Shown: one piece after another, positions 1 through 10,106 of the stretch
How positions within the stretch are numbered: the first letter of the stretch is position 1
How the letters are laid out: every line of letters starts with the position of its first letter
DNA from: Bacteroidia bacterium
Lineage (GTDB): Bacteria; Bacteroidota; Bacteroidia; UKL13-3
Direction of reading: 5' to 3'
Assembly: GCA_025454975.1 (NCBI GenBank)
Contig: JALONK010000004.1
Location: forward strand, 53,638 to 117,637
Length of the DNA stretch: 64,000 nucleotides
Notes under the pieces: generated by a model
What the model was told of the DNA's origin: nothing
The model's database searches: none
Seen by the model: the letters and a program-made list of their open reading frames with translations, nothing else
Position numbers and translations under genes: made by a program

Positions 1-2
1 CT

Positions 3-2486
3 AAAAATAACAATAATGTTGACAGTATATGTGTAGATGATATCTTAAATGGTCTTTTTAAATTAGGTAATCATTATTATGCTTATAATAAATCTTCCAT
101 TTATCTCATCAATCCTTTGCAAAAAAGTGTAACACCTGTATTGGGTTTAGATGCACTAAATTCTTTCACAGGGGTATATCCGCAAGCTGATCATTCATCC
201 GTAATTGTTAATGCATCAGGTGTTATTTGTCAAATTAAAATACCGGTAAATGCAACTGTTTTTTCTCCAATAATGCTCACTTCCATAAATGATATTCGTG
301 ATGATCAAATTAGTAATATTGCTTATCTCGAATCAGCTTCCGTTCTTGCTGTGGGCTCATTTATAAATGGATTATATATTTATAAAAAATCACCATTTAA
401 AACTCAATCTTTAGATAATCCTGAACATAAGCGGTTTGGTTATTATGCTCATGTAGCGCTTAATGATAGCACAGTAGTTAATCATTACGGTGATGCCTTA
501 ACTTTTAACAATAATAAAAAATCAGATTTTATGTTACGTAAAGCCGGACATCAAAATTTGTTGTTTCATAAAGGTGTTTTGTATTCGTCGAGTAATGATA
601 CTATTTATTATCAAAAACAAAATGAAAACAGAGGATTTATAAATACGAATGACAATCGTCGAATTTTTGCTATTCTTCCCTTTGGTGATACAGTTTATGT
701 ATTAAATCGATCAAGCCTATTTACTTTATATAACCAACGTATAAATGAAACTTTTCAATACAACCTGTTTGATACAACTACTTTTGCTAATGATGAAGAG
801 TTAACAGCAGCCTTTTTTAATGGTGGGTTATGGATTAGTTTTAATAATGCTATTTATGAATTAGAACTTGACCGTAAAAAACTAAACAAACGATTTGATT
901 ACAGGCATGTTCGAAGTTTAACAGGTTATCAAGATATGTTGTTTGGCACCAGTTATGGCGACGGGATTTTTGTAGTTGTGAATAACACATTAAAAAAGTT
1001 GGGTTTAGATAAGGACCGACATTTAATGCGAGCACATCATATTACGGTTGTTAAAAATAAATGGGTTTACATCAGCACAAACAATGGATTGTTTTGTACA
1101 ACTTTAGATGAGATTAAAGAGTACATCAATGAGCGTTCATCCTATATTCATTATCATCAATTTAATGAAGAAGACGGACTAGAAAACTCTGAGTTTAATG
1201 GAGGGGCACTACCATCTGGAAATTATTTAGGCAATGGTGAACTTACTTTTTCTAACATGCGCGGAATAGTATTTGTTAATGAAAACCTTACCAGACAACA
1301 AATGAGCATTCCTGCCTATGTGCACCTTCATCAAGTTATAGCAGATAACCAAGTTGTATCATTTGGAGATTCTGTTGTACTAAATAAAGATGTTGAGCAA
1401 GTGGTTTTTGAACCATCTTACTTGTATTGGTATAATGCCGATAATATTCATGTCAGATATAAGTTGGAAGGCTTTAATACTGATTGGCAAGAACCGAAAG
1501 ATGCCCATCATATTTCTTATACAAATTTACCTGCCGGAACTTATACTTTGTATGTTGAAGCAAGAACAGGGTTTAATCCTTCATCTATTCAAACTTTGGT
1601 TGTTACTGTAATTAAAGAACCTAAATATCACGAAACATGGTGGTTTAAATTATTGATGGTGTTACTCGTTATCTCGCTTATTTATTTAGTCGTTAAAATT
1701 TATTACCGTAGATTACTGAATAAAAATTTGGAGCTGGAGGTAAAGGTTGCCGAACGTACCTCTGAGCTTAAAGAAGCTAACACAGAACTTACGAAAAAAA
1801 CAAGAGACTTAACTGAATCAATTGAAGTAAAAAGTAAACTTATCACTGTAATCTCACATGATATCATCGCTCCTTTAAAATTCATTAATATGGTAGCTAA
1901 AAAACAAACTGAAAATCCTGATACAGAAACCGGCGAGATTATACATGAGATTAGACATACCTCACAAAAATTGTTTGAAAATGCTCAGAATACTTTAAAC
2001 TGGATTCAGGTACAAAACAATCAAATACGGGTTACTCCTGTTAATCTTTCTCCTTATGCTTTAGTTGAAGAAATTGTTGAATTGTTGAGTGATATCGCTT
2101 CTTCTAAATCAAATCAATTGATTAACCGCGTGAGCATGGATGATGTGATTAGAACTGATAAAAATATGTTGCAAATTATTTTGGGTAACATCATTTCAAA
2201 CGCCGTAAAATACTGTCAAAAATCATCCATAACAATTGAGGCTGAAACCAAACCCGGAACTTATAGAATTGTTATTAAGGATAATGGTCCCGGAATTTCA
2301 GAAGAACTTCTTAAGCAAATGGAAGAAATAAAATTAAAACGCCATAAAGCAGTAATAAACAATGCAGAAGGTACAGGAATGGGTTTTATAATTATTTATG
2401 AAATGGCTCGTATGTTACAAGCAGAAATTTCGATAACCAGTAAAATGGGAGAGGGAACAACAGTAAGTATTTCGCTTCCATTTTAA
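3..2486 (+). CDS. Sensor histidine kinase, beta-propeller/Y_Y_Y type (5' end missing)
   Basis: The reading frame is open from position 3, so the N-terminus lies outside the window; the TTG at 117 is only an internal codon. About 827 residues are visible. Residues 1-470 look like propeller-type periplasmic repeats, followed by a Y_Y_Y domain (about 470-540), one membrane helix (about 549-570) and a coiled-coil linker. The kinase core has the H-box ISHDIIAPL (His619), N-box NIISNAVKY (about 729), G1 box DNGPGIS (760) and G2 box GTGMGF (790). It should autophosphorylate in response to an extracytoplasmic ligand. No response-regulator domain is fused at the C-terminus and none is encoded next to it, so its partner must be elsewhere or upstream. 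The ligand is unknown. Confidence 0.9.
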   Translation, partial: KNNNNVDSICVDDILNGLFKLGNHYYAYNKSSIYLINPLQKSVTPVLGLDALNSFTGVYPQADHSSVIVNASGVICQIKIPVNATVFSPIMLTSINDIRDDQISNIAYLESASVLAVGSFINGLYIYKKSPFKTQSLDNPEHKRFGYYAHVALNDSTVVNHYGDALTFNNNKKSDFMLRKAGHQNLLFHKGVLYSSSNDTIYYQKQNENRGFINTNDNRRIFAILPFGDTVYVLNRSSLFTLYNQRINETFQYNLFDTTTFANDEELTAAFFNGGLWISFNNAIYELELDRKKLNKRFDYRHVRSLTGYQDMLFGTSYGDGIFVVVNNTLKKLGLDKDRHLMRAHHITVVKNKWVYISTNNGLFCTTLDEIKEYINERSSYIHYHQFNEEDGLENSEFNGGALPSGNYLGNGELTFSNMRGIVFVNENLTRQQMSIPAYVHLHQVIADNQVVSFGDSVVLNKDVEQVVFEPSYLYWYNADNIHVRYKLEGFNTDWQEPKDAHHISYTNLPAGTYTLYVEARTGFNPSSIQTLVVTVIKEPKYHETWWFKLLMVLLVISLIYLVVKIYYRRLLNKNLELEVKVAERTSELKEANTELTKKTRDLTESIEVKSKLITVISHDIIAPLKFINMVAKKQTENPDTETGEIIHEIRHTSQKLFENAQNTLNWIQVQNNQIRVTPVNLSPYALVEEIVELLSDIASSKSNQLINRVSMDDVIRTDKNMLQIILGNIISNAVKYCQKSSITIEAETKPGTYRIVIKDNGPGISEELLKQMEEIKLKRHKAVINNAEGTGMGFIIIYEMARMLQAEISITSKMGEGTTVSISLPF

Positions 2487-2519
2487 GATTTAGGTTAAAA
2501 AGTGTAATTTGCCTGCACC

Positions 2520-3491
2520 TTGAGTAAAATAGACCAAATAAAAGCACCTATAAGCCAAGAGCTTGATGCATTTGAATTTAAATTCAGGGAGGCCATGCGA
2601 AGCAGTGTGCCTCTGTTAGATACCATTATGACTTATATAGTTAAGCGTAAGGGAAAGCAAATCCGACCAATGTTTGTGTTCCTTTCCGCCGGATTATTTA
2701 ACGATATTAATGAAAGTACTTACAGGGCTGCAAGCTTGGTTGAACTTTTGCATACGGCTACATTAGTGCATGATGATGTTGTTGATGACAGCGACGAAAG
2801 AAGAGGTTTTTTCAGCATCAATGCTTTATGGAAAAATAAAATTGCAGTATTGGTTGGAGATTATCTATTAAGTAAAGGACTGTTGCTATCCGTAAAAAAC
2901 AAAGATTTTAATTTACTTGAAATTGTAAGTGAGGCTGTAGAAGCAATGAGTGAAGGTGAATTGCTGCAAATTGAAAAAACAAGAAATCTTAATTTAAGTG
3001 AAGATGTTTATTTTGATATCATACGCAAGAAAACAGCATCTCTCATAGCAAGTTGTTGTGCTATAGGTGCTGCAAGTACCGGAGCAACTGCCGAACAATT
3101 AAAAATTATGCATTTGTTTGGCGAAAAGGTTGGGATAGCGTTTCAAATGAAAGATGATTTATTGGATTATGGTGATGACGATATTGGTAAACCAACCGGA
3201 ATAGATTTAAAAGAAAAGAAACTTACATTGCCCATTATTTATACCATTAATCAGGCTGATTCTAAAACTAGGGCGCAGATGATTAATTACATCAAAAATC
3301 ATAACCGTAATAAAAAGAAAATTGCGGAAGTAATTGATTATGTAAACAAGCATGGAGGTATAGCCTATACCAGAAAAAAAATGATTGATATTAAAAATGA
3401 AGCGTTAGACCTTCTAAGTCAAATGCCTCAAAATGTATTCAATCAACAATTAGCTGCTTTAGTTGAGTTCGTTATTGAACGAAATAAATAA
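2520..3491 (+). CDS. Polyprenyl diphosphate synthase (IspA/IspB family)
   Basis: This is a trans-type isoprenyl diphosphate synthase that condenses isopentenyl diphosphate onto an allylic diphosphate, giving polyprenyl chains for quinones or carriers. The first Asp-rich motif is HDDVVDD (Asp85-Asp89), followed by ERRGF; the second is KDDLLD (Asp212-Asp216); KGKQIRP near residue 44 binds IPP. At 323 residues it has the usual length. The start is TTG: an in-frame TAA at 2505 leaves no ATG before the conserved N-terminal helix. It follows the kinase gene by 33 bp and may be co-transcribed with it. Chain length cannot be read reliably from sequence alone; an octaprenyl- or heptaprenyl-type enzyme for menaquinone is plausible. 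Confidence 0.9.
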   Translation: MSKIDQIKAPISQELDAFEFKFREAMRSSVPLLDTIMTYIVKRKGKQIRPMFVFLSAGLFNDINESTYRAASLVELLHTATLVHDDVVDDSDERRGFFSINALWKNKIAVLVGDYLLSKGLLLSVKNKDFNLLEIVSEAVEAMSEGELLQIEKTRNLNLSEDVYFDIIRKKTASLIASCCAIGAASTGATAEQLKIMHLFGEKVGIAFQMKDDLLDYGDDDIGKPTGIDLKEKKLTLPIIYTINQADSKTRAQMINYIKNHNRNKKKIAEVIDYVNKHGGIAYTRKKMIDIKNEALDLLSQMPQNVFNQQLAALVEFVIERNK

Positions 3492-3600
3492 TTCATGAAA
3501 TTTTAAGCCATATCAGATAAGCCTTTCGTACATAACTGACAGTCAGCATTTTTTTATATCAATTAGTTTTTTATATTCTCTTTAACTAATTGCTGTCTTT

Positions 3601-6600
3601 ATGAAAACTAACCTTACAAGCCTATTGCTTTTTTTAAGCTTTTTTCCTCTTTTCTCTTATGCACAATTAAATTACCAACCCGGTGGATTTTCAACCTCCT
3701 TAGGAACTTATACCGACTTAGGTATAAATGGTAATATTATTCCGGTATCCAATACCGATGATGCTTTTTCTACTGCTCAACCTATTGGTTTTACTTTTCA
3801 GTTTAATGGAAGTGCCTACGATTCATTTGTATTTAGCACTAATGGTTTTATTAAGCTTGGCTCTGATTCCGCTTCACGGCATTTTTTATTTACAACTCAT
3901 GCGCAACCACCGGCAAATGGTGTTTTTGCCTCGGGTGGTATTACTACTCCAGCTCCATTAGCCGGCGATTCTAGTATGATATTTGCATTCGGGCAAGATT
4001 TACATGCAGGAGGTAATAACTCTGAGTATAGAGTATTTACTGATGGTTTGCCTGGGACTCGAATTTGTACCATTCAATGGAAAAACGTTAAGGATAAACT
4101 TCAGGCTTCTGTTGGTGGACTTTGGGATACAATTAATTTTCAAATTAAGTTATATGAAGGTACAAACGTAGTTGAGATTGTTTATGGCAAATGGACATCT
4201 ACGATTTTTCTTGCAGCAGCAAGATTTTCAGCAGTCGGAATTGTAGGAAGAAGTGTAACTGTTGCAAATCAGAATATTCATTTGGTTAAAGGCTCAACAG
4301 TAGCTTGGTCGGCCGCTGTAGCCAATACCGGATTTTACGTTAATAATGCGGTAAACTACCGAAATCCAACAAGCATTCCGGCAGGTCCTGCACCTGATAA
4401 CGGACGAGTTTACCGATTTACTCCAATTACATTAAATGATGCTGCTGTAAGATTTATCTATGCGCAAGGTCGTGTTAGTATGGATTATAATAGGCATGAT
4501 TCCATCAGGGCGAATATTTTCAACCCCGGTGTTAATGCCATCAATAACCTAACTGTTACCTTAACTATTTCCGGTGCACATAGTTATACCACAACAGCCA
4601 CAGTGCCTACGTTAGCATCTGGCGGAAATATAAATGTTGCTTTTGCTCCCTTTATACCAACATTCACAGGTTCAAGTTTAATTACAGTTACCGTTCCTAA
4701 TGATGATAATAACGCGAACAACAGCCAATTATATAGTTATGCCGTTGGTGATTATCGAATGGCTTACACCGATACTTTACAACCTCATACAGGAAGTAAT
4801 GGAACAACCTTGCCAAATTTTTGGGGAGCAAGATATCATATAGCAAATACCGCAGTATTAACAACAGTTCGCTCTTTTTTAGTATCGAATTCTGATGCTG
4901 TTGGAGATACGGTTTGTGGGTTGATTTTAGATACACTCGGAAATATTTTGGCGCGATCAGCCAATCGAATTGTACAAACATCTGATTTAGGTACTTTACT
5001 TGTTTTTCACATGTTAGTACCTGTAAGGGTAAGTAATATTCCAATCATTGCAGGTATTGCAGGTAGTCAATCTGTTTCAGGTTTAAATTATTTCCTCGGA
5101 ACTTCTCAAACGGAAACACCCATTCGTCCGGGTAACTTTTTTTATTTTATGTCAGGTGCAACCGGACAATCATCTATGGCTGGTTTGAGGGTGGGAGCAC
5201 TGTATGCCACGCCTATTCTTTGGGGCACAACCAAGTTAATGATGGAATGTGAAGCGCGTCCGGTTCCTCAAGTAGATGTGTTAGTTACAAATGCATTCCC
5301 CGGAAATCAATTTAGGGTAAGAACGGGTACTAATTTTAATTTACGTGCAATTGTTAAAAATAATGGAGCACAATCTCGACCATCAGGAATACCTGTAAGG
5401 TATCAAGTTGATAATGGACCGATTTCGGCTGCAGTTAATACAACCGTGGGTATTAATAGTGATGATACTACACAAGTATTATTTACAGGTGCAAATGCTT
5501 TAAACTTTGCCACACCGGGAACTTATACAGTTAAATTATTTACTTCATTAGCCAATGATAGTATTCCCGGTAATGACACATTGGTTATTAATTTAATTGC
5601 AGAAGCACCACCAACCATTCCTTATCGAATTCAAACCAATATTAATTCGGCATGGACAGTTATCAATCCATCTAATCTCAATATCATTAAAACTGCTTCC
5701 ATTATTCAAGCCAATGGATTAGCAGTTGCAGGAACAACATGGTTCGATCAGCAAGTTGCACCTCAAGGTACTGAAGCCACTTTATTATCACCCATGTTAA
5801 ACTTTACAGGATTATCTCATCCTGTTTTACATTTTAACGTTGCTCATGCACCTACAATCGTTAATACTTTCGACGATTCTTTGGAAGTGCTTGTTTCAAC
5901 TGATGGAGGTTATACTTACACTTCTGTATATTTAAAATCTAGTTTTAATACATTACCTACCTTAGGTACTGATACTGCAACTGCCTTTAGTTATTTTCCA
6001 ACAACCCCTCAAGATTGGCGAATGGAGTCGGTAAGTTTATTAAGTTTCGCCGGACAAAGTCAGGTGCAAATTGCATTTAGAACACATTCAGGAAATGGGA
6101 ACGGTATTTATATTAGTAATGTACAATTAACAAATACGAACAGTTATCAATCATTACCTATCTTAACGGCTACTGCATTTAGTAATGCTAATGTTTCTGT
6201 TGTGTTTAATAATATTGGTCAGGCCGGTGCCGAACTTAATTTAGCAAGGTATAGTGGCGCATCGTTCAGTAATGCATCTCCGGTTTTTGCCAACAATACC
6301 ACGGCCACTTCTAATAATAATTCAATATTCACTCCTTCATTAGCCAGTGTTACCGAATGGCATGCTATTTCTTATGGAGGAACAGGCACCGGAAACTCTC
6401 CATTAGGCGTTCAGTATATGTTAAGTTACACCATCACCGGTATGACAGGTATGCCTTCTCCTGATAGTATTTATATCATGAGAAGAAATAATTTCAGTTC
6501 ATCTTGGATACCTGTTGCCACCTCTTATAGTTTTCCAAATTTTACATCAGGCATGATAACCGGCTTTGGCGAATTTACTTTAGGTTCAATCGCCTCTGTT

Positions 6601-7158
6601 AATAGTTTACCGGTAGGGTGGTTGTCGATTAAAGCCACTAAACTTAATAATATAACTCACCGCATTAATTGGGTAACCGGCAGTGAAGTAAATAACCATT
6701 ATTTTGAAATTGAGCGTTCGTTTGATGGAAAAATATTTGAAAATATTGGCAAGGTTAAAGGAAATGGAAATAGCCGCACAGTTCAGCATTATCAGTATAT
6801 AAGCGAAGGACAAGACCTGGAAGGGAAAGATGTATATTATAGAATCAAACAAGTTGATTATGATGGTAAATTCACTTATAGCCAAATTGTTCAAGTGATA
6901 TATCAACCGGAGGAAGAATTACAAATTACCAATCCTTTTGATGGTGCTCCAACACTTTGGTATAATGGAAATCATGCAGTTGCTGTAATAGTTTATGATG
7001 TTACCGGAAAACAAATTGCCGAAATATTTTTTAATGAAGGTGAGCTAAGTTCAGGTAAAACTTTAAGTATGTTTAATGAATTAAAAGCCGGCACTTACTT
7101 CTTACAGCTTAGGTCAACCAATCGCATCCTAAGCAGTAAAAAAGTAATTAAGTTTTAA
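3601..7158 (+). CDS. Large secreted protein with T9SS type A sorting domain
   Basis: The 1185-residue protein starts with a signal peptide (a Lys, a Leu/Phe-rich core, then SYAQ) and ends in a T9SS type A C-terminal domain, with YDVTGKQIAEI and LKAGTYFLQL as its typical strands. It is therefore expected to cross the outer membrane through T9SS and stay on the surface or be released. The middle consists of beta-rich Ig-like or CARDB-like modules, for example around residues 565-665, and a jelly-roll-like region at about 690-850 (SPMLNFTGLSHPVLHFNVA) of the kind found in MAM or cleaved-adhesin modules. No catalytic motif was recognised; a structural or adhesive role is an inference. It stands alone between 110 bp upstream and a strong terminator downstream. 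Confidence 0.85.
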   Translation: MKTNLTSLLLFLSFFPLFSYAQLNYQPGGFSTSLGTYTDLGINGNIIPVSNTDDAFSTAQPIGFTFQFNGSAYDSFVFSTNGFIKLGSDSASRHFLFTTHAQPPANGVFASGGITTPAPLAGDSSMIFAFGQDLHAGGNNSEYRVFTDGLPGTRICTIQWKNVKDKLQASVGGLWDTINFQIKLYEGTNVVEIVYGKWTSTIFLAAARFSAVGIVGRSVTVANQNIHLVKGSTVAWSAAVANTGFYVNNAVNYRNPTSIPAGPAPDNGRVYRFTPITLNDAAVRFIYAQGRVSMDYNRHDSIRANIFNPGVNAINNLTVTLTISGAHSYTTTATVPTLASGGNINVAFAPFIPTFTGSSLITVTVPNDDNNANNSQLYSYAVGDYRMAYTDTLQPHTGSNGTTLPNFWGARYHIANTAVLTTVRSFLVSNSDAVGDTVCGLILDTLGNILARSANRIVQTSDLGTLLVFHMLVPVRVSNIPIIAGIAGSQSVSGLNYFLGTSQTETPIRPGNFFYFMSGATGQSSMAGLRVGALYATPILWGTTKLMMECEARPVPQVDVLVTNAFPGNQFRVRTGTNFNLRAIVKNNGAQSRPSGIPVRYQVDNGPISAAVNTTVGINSDDTTQVLFTGANALNFATPGTYTVKLFTSLANDSIPGNDTLVINLIAEAPPTIPYRIQTNINSAWTVINPSNLNIIKTASIIQANGLAVAGTTWFDQQVAPQGTEATLLSPMLNFTGLSHPVLHFNVAHAPTIVNTFDDSLEVLVSTDGGYTYTSVYLKSSFNTLPTLGTDTATAFSYFPTTPQDWRMESVSLLSFAGQSQVQIAFRTHSGNGNGIYISNVQLTNTNSYQSLPILTATAFSNANVSVVFNNIGQAGAELNLARYSGASFSNASPVFANNTTATSNNNSIFTPSLASVTEWHAISYGGTGTGNSPLGVQYMLSYTITGMTGMPSPDSIYIMRRNNFSSSWIPVATSYSFPNFTSGMITGFGEFTLGSIASVNSLPVGWLSIKATKLNNITHRINWVTGSEVNNHYFEIERSFDGKIFENIGKVKGNGNSRTVQHYQYISEGQDLEGKDVYYRIKQVDYDGKFTYSQIVQVIYQPEEELQITNPFDGAPTLWYNGNHAVAVIVYDVTGKQIAEIFFNEGELSSGKTLSMFNELKAGTYFLQLRSTNRILSSKKVIKF

Positions 7159-7173
7159 ATTTAAAATAGTTTT

Positions 7174-7217
7174 AATAGTCTTTGTAAACTTAGGTTTGCA
7201 AAGGCTATTTTATTGAT
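7174..7217 (+). terminator. Rho-independent terminator after the T9SS protein gene
   Basis: A 16-bp stem, AATAGTCTTTGTAAAC paired with GTTTGCAAAGGCTATT (wobble pairs included), closes a TTAG loop at 7190-7193. It is followed by a T-rich stretch and lies 16 bp after the stop codon of the large secreted protein. Confidence 0.8.
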
Positions 7218-7375
7218 TTTTATTATCAGTAAAAAAGTTGTGCAATACAAGCGTGATAATATCAAAAGCTTACACTTGAAAGCGGCATGATTTACTTTTG
7301 ACAGTATTTTATTAAACAAATGCAGTAATCAAATAATAGTGTTGTGTTTTTAAATAAATAAACAATCTTATCAGG

Positions 7376-7972
7376 TTATTTCTTAAGTTTTAAAAACAAC
7401 TGTTTTTTAACCTCACTCGTCCATTCGTCTTCTAAAATACTTAACACAATGCTATTTCTTCTTGTTCCGTCAGGTTTAAATGCATTGCTTCTTAAAATAC
7501 CATCTGTTTTACAACCTATGCTTTTCATCGCTGCTATACTTCTTTTATTATCTTCATCTGCCCTGAATTCAACCCGCATAAAACCTAATTCTTCGAAGGC
7601 GAATGCTAATAGTAAATATTTGCAATGTTTGTTTAGCCCCGTTCCTTGAAATGTTTTACCATACCATGTAAATCCGAGTTGTAGTGCAAGATTATCAATT
7701 TGAATATCATAAAATCTTGTACTTCCGGCATACGCCTTGGTTAATTTATCAAACACTAAAAATGGATATGCATATTTGTTTTTTCTATCAGAAATGGCCT
7801 TTTCAATATATATCTTTAATTTCTCAGGTGAACCGGCTTGTATTAAGGAATAACGCCATATATCTGGTTCATGTAATGCAAATGGTAATAAATTATGATA
7901 ATCGCTTTCAGTTAAAGGGGTTAATTTTACCCGTTCATTTTCTAAGATATAATCTCTGTTAAAATCTATCAT
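7376..7972 (-). CDS. GNAT family N-acetyltransferase (RimJ/RimL-like)
   Basis: The 198-residue protein belongs to the RimJ/RimL-type GNAT family, which transfers acetyl from acetyl-CoA to an amine. The N-terminal ERVKLTPLTESDY strand-helix is typical, as is the C-terminal half with a GLNKHCKYLLLAFAFEELG acetyl-CoA-binding region, then RVEFRADEDNKRSIAAMKSIG and the closing DGILR. The substrate is unknown: ribosomal protein N-termini, small amines and antibiotics are all acetylated by relatives. It is the last gene of a minus-strand run, 36 bp after the methyltransferase gene. The ATG start at 7972 fits the family N-terminus. Confidence 0.85.
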   Translation of the reverse strand: MIDFNRDYILENERVKLTPLTESDYHNLLPFALHEPDIWRYSLIQAGSPEKLKIYIEKAISDRKNKYAYPFLVFDKLTKAYAGSTRFYDIQIDNLALQLGFTWYGKTFQGTGLNKHCKYLLLAFAFEELGFMRVEFRADEDNKRSIAAMKSIGCKTDGILRSNAFKPDGTRRNSIVLSILEDEWTSEVKKQLFLKLKK

Positions 7973-8008
7973 ATTTTACTTGAATAAAACCAGATTATCG
8001 AATGATGT

Positions 8009-8743
8009 TTATGCTATTTTTTGAATGAGGTAGTTTGGATTCTTACCAACGATTTTGTAACGACTATCTTTTTTAATTTCTTTCATCATTTTAGCACTGC
8101 CAAATGATTGGTCATCGGCTGAGTCATCCAACAAAATAAATCCTTTTGGTACCAAAAACTCATCTACATGGTTAAAGTCTTTCCAAGCTGATTCATAAGA
8201 ATGATCACCGTCAACGTAGGCAAAACTAATTTGTCCGCCTAATGATATAGTCCTGCCAAATACATCTGTTGCTTGTTTGTTTTCTTTCCAATACTCGAAA
8301 AAAATATCAGATTTCATGTGAAAGGAGTGAGGTAACCTGTGTGCACTTAACCAAGTTGTAGCTCTTATAAATGCATCCTTCATGTAACTTTCATAATTTG
8401 TTCTAAGCACATCCGGTCTTCCGTCAATGTAATTATCTGCAACAGGTTTTAAATGATCGGTATATCCTTCATAAATCCAAGCATCGCAACTATACAGCAT
8501 GTTAGGTTTATTATTTTTTATCAGCAAATAATTTATTAAGTTGGTAGATAATCCTCCGTATGAGCCAATTTCAATTACATGACCATCTTGTGGCAAGTGT
8601 TCGATGGCATGCTTAAACAATTCAATATTACCATCTCTTAGCATACCTTCCCCAATCACCAATGAGCGAATTCTCTTGATAAATAAGTCGGTTTCAGGCT
8701 CAGTTGAATTTAGTTTTTTAAGAAGTTTGTTAAACATGTGCAC
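8009..8743 (-). CDS. Class I SAM-dependent methyltransferase-like protein
   Basis: The 244-residue protein has a Rossmann-type methyltransferase core: motif I VIEIGSYGGLSTN (about residues 56-68) and, later, AYVDGDHSYESAWKDF followed by GGFILLDD-like strands (KGFILLDDSADD). That layout matches the Methyltransf_24 group, which often acts on sugars or small molecules in surface polysaccharide pathways. An Asp-His pair in DGDHSY could take part in metal binding. The substrate is not known. It reads on the minus strand 71 bp after the DinB-like gene and 36 bp before the GNAT gene, so co-transcription is possible but no shared pathway is evident. Confidence 0.75.
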   Translation of the reverse strand: MHMFNKLLKKLNSTEPETDLFIKRIRSLVIGEGMLRDGNIELFKHAIEHLPQDGHVIEIGSYGGLSTNLINYLLIKNNKPNMLYSCDAWIYEGYTDHLKPVADNYIDGRPDVLRTNYESYMKDAFIRATTWLSAHRLPHSFHMKSDIFFEYWKENKQATDVFGRTISLGGQISFAYVDGDHSYESAWKDFNHVDEFLVPKGFILLDDSADDQSFGSAKMMKEIKKDSRYKIVGKNPNYLIQKIA

Positions 8744-8814
8744 AAGATAAGTATTTACCGGATTATGCCGATTTGATTTTAATACTTAAGCATTATCCCA
8801 CACCATTATTGCTT

Positions 8815-9297
8815 TTAGTTATTGGGTAGTTTTTGTTTGATATTCTTCGATAACAATACAATTTGACCCAAGTGATAATAACTGTGTTCTATAATACCAT
8901 CAATATTTCTTAGCCAATTCCCATATTTCATATCAAAGAATGGTTCATCAAGCGAATGGACATTAAGTTGTGAAACATACTTTATTATTTGTTCAGCATG
9001 ATGAATTAACTCTGTTTTTAGTTTGCTCCATTGCTCTTCACTTTCCATCGGTGTATAATCAAAACTCAACCGGTCTTTTATTTTTAGTTCACCATCATTA
9101 ACTGCGCTTAAAATTCCGCTGAGGTAATAGTTAAGATGAAAGGTTATGGCACCTATGCAATTGTTTCCATGCCATATCTCGTTAGCCTCTAAGAAGTTAA
9201 TGTGATTTAATTGTTCCTTTATATTTGTATTGGCTATCCAATAACCGTTAATGTACACCTCTTTTAATCTGTCTGCGAGATATGCTGTTCTGTTCAT
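8815..9297 (-). CDS. DinB-like four-helix metalloprotein
   Basis: The 160-residue all-helical protein fits the DinB/YfiT superfamily, a four-helix bundle with three metal-binding histidines. Candidate ligands are the His in AITFHLNYYL (helix 2) and the two His in IEHSYYHLGQI (helix 4). Characterised family members include thiol transferases and damage-induced proteins of unknown role, so the activity here is open. It lies 29 bp downstream of the seven-helix membrane protein gene, in the same direction, and probably belongs to the same transcript. Length is normal for the family. Confidence 0.8.
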   Translation of the reverse strand: MNRTAYLADRLKEVYINGYWIANTNIKEQLNHINFLEANEIWHGNNCIGAITFHLNYYLSGILSAVNDGELKIKDRLSFDYTPMESEEQWSKLKTELIHHAEQIIKYVSQLNVHSLDEPFFDMKYGNWLRNIDGIIEHSYYHLGQIVLLSKNIKQKLPNN

Positions 9298-9326
9298 TGT
9301 TTTAAAATTGTTTTTAGGTAAGCTTT

Positions 9327-10106
9327 TTATTGATTTTGATGCAGCTCCGACTGGTAAAAAGGCTTACCTTTTAATGCTTGTGTTAAAGTGAAAAATGCTA
9401 ACCATGCGTACAAAAATGCTAACATAAACGTTAGTGATGTATTTTTTAAAAAGTAGTATGAACATAATGGAAGAATTTGAAGGGCGTGCATACCCAAAAA
9501 ATGTGCAACTCTTAAGTCGCCAACGGTTTTACTCCATCCCACTATAAATAAATTAGAATTGTTGTTAAGCGCACCAATACTGTGGTTCAATCTTGATCCC
9601 ATCATAAAACCTTGAAACGAAAAAATAACAAAAAGAATAATGCCCAAGCGTATAGCCCATAAATAGTGTAATGGCAATTCAGGTAAAGGTTTGGTGAAAA
9701 ACAAGATTCCGATATAAGCAGTATAAATAGTAACTGTTGAAGCAGCAATGGCCATTAGCGCATATAAAAATCCATAGAAAGGTGTGGATATATTATAATG
9801 TGATTGTTGCCCGCGTGCGGCTTGAAGTGTAATGTAAAAAAGTTCGAACGACCACAATATGATTACCGTTATGTTAAATGGCTTGATATTAAAGTCAGGT
9901 AAATAGTAACAATACCAAGCCATTGTCCAAGAATAAATACCAAGGGATAAAGCAAACTTTAATGGTTTGTTCCATGCACTAACTTCAAACAGTTGAACCT
10001 GCGAAATCCGAGAGAGCAACAAGCACAACAAGCCAACTGTAAAACAAATTATTCCAAACACAAATAGTGCTTCATTTCGTTGTTGTAATTCTTGTAACAT
10101 GTGCAT
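9327..10106 (-). CDS. Seven-helix membrane protein of unknown function
   Basis: I do not recognise the family. The 259-residue sequence has seven clear hydrophobic helices at about 14-35, 46-69, 77-97, 109-136, 145-169, 199-218 and 224-245. A conserved-looking feature is the polar RGQQSHYN segment after helix 3; another is the loop with GSRLNHSIGA and VGDLRVAHFLGMHALQ between helices 5 and 6, whose His residues sit near membrane ends and might bind metal or haem (inference). The start codon shares one base with the SDR stop codon, so translational coupling with the dehydrogenase is likely. That suggests a joint role in lipid or small-molecule metabolism. Confidence 0.75.
   Translation of the reverse strand: MHMLQELQQRNEALFVFGIICFTVGLLCLLLSRISQVQLFEVSAWNKPLKFALSLGIYSWTMAWYCYYLPDFNIKPFNITVIILWSFELFYITLQAARGQQSHYNISTPFYGFLYALMAIAASTVTIYTAYIGILFFTKPLPELPLHYLWAIRLGIILFVIFSFQGFMMGSRLNHSIGALNNNSNLFIVGWSKTVGDLRVAHFLGMHALQILPLCSYYFLKNTSLTFMLAFLYAWLAFFTLTQALKGKPFYQSELHQNQ

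Noticed and set aside
3533..3545. Palindrome CTGACAGTCAG followed by a T-run
   Set aside because: With a one-base centre it cannot fold into a stable hairpin, and it occurs once, so neither a terminator nor an operator is supported.
4697..5044. 115-codon open frame antisense to the large T9SS protein
   Set aside because: No recognisable motif and full overlap with a long real gene.
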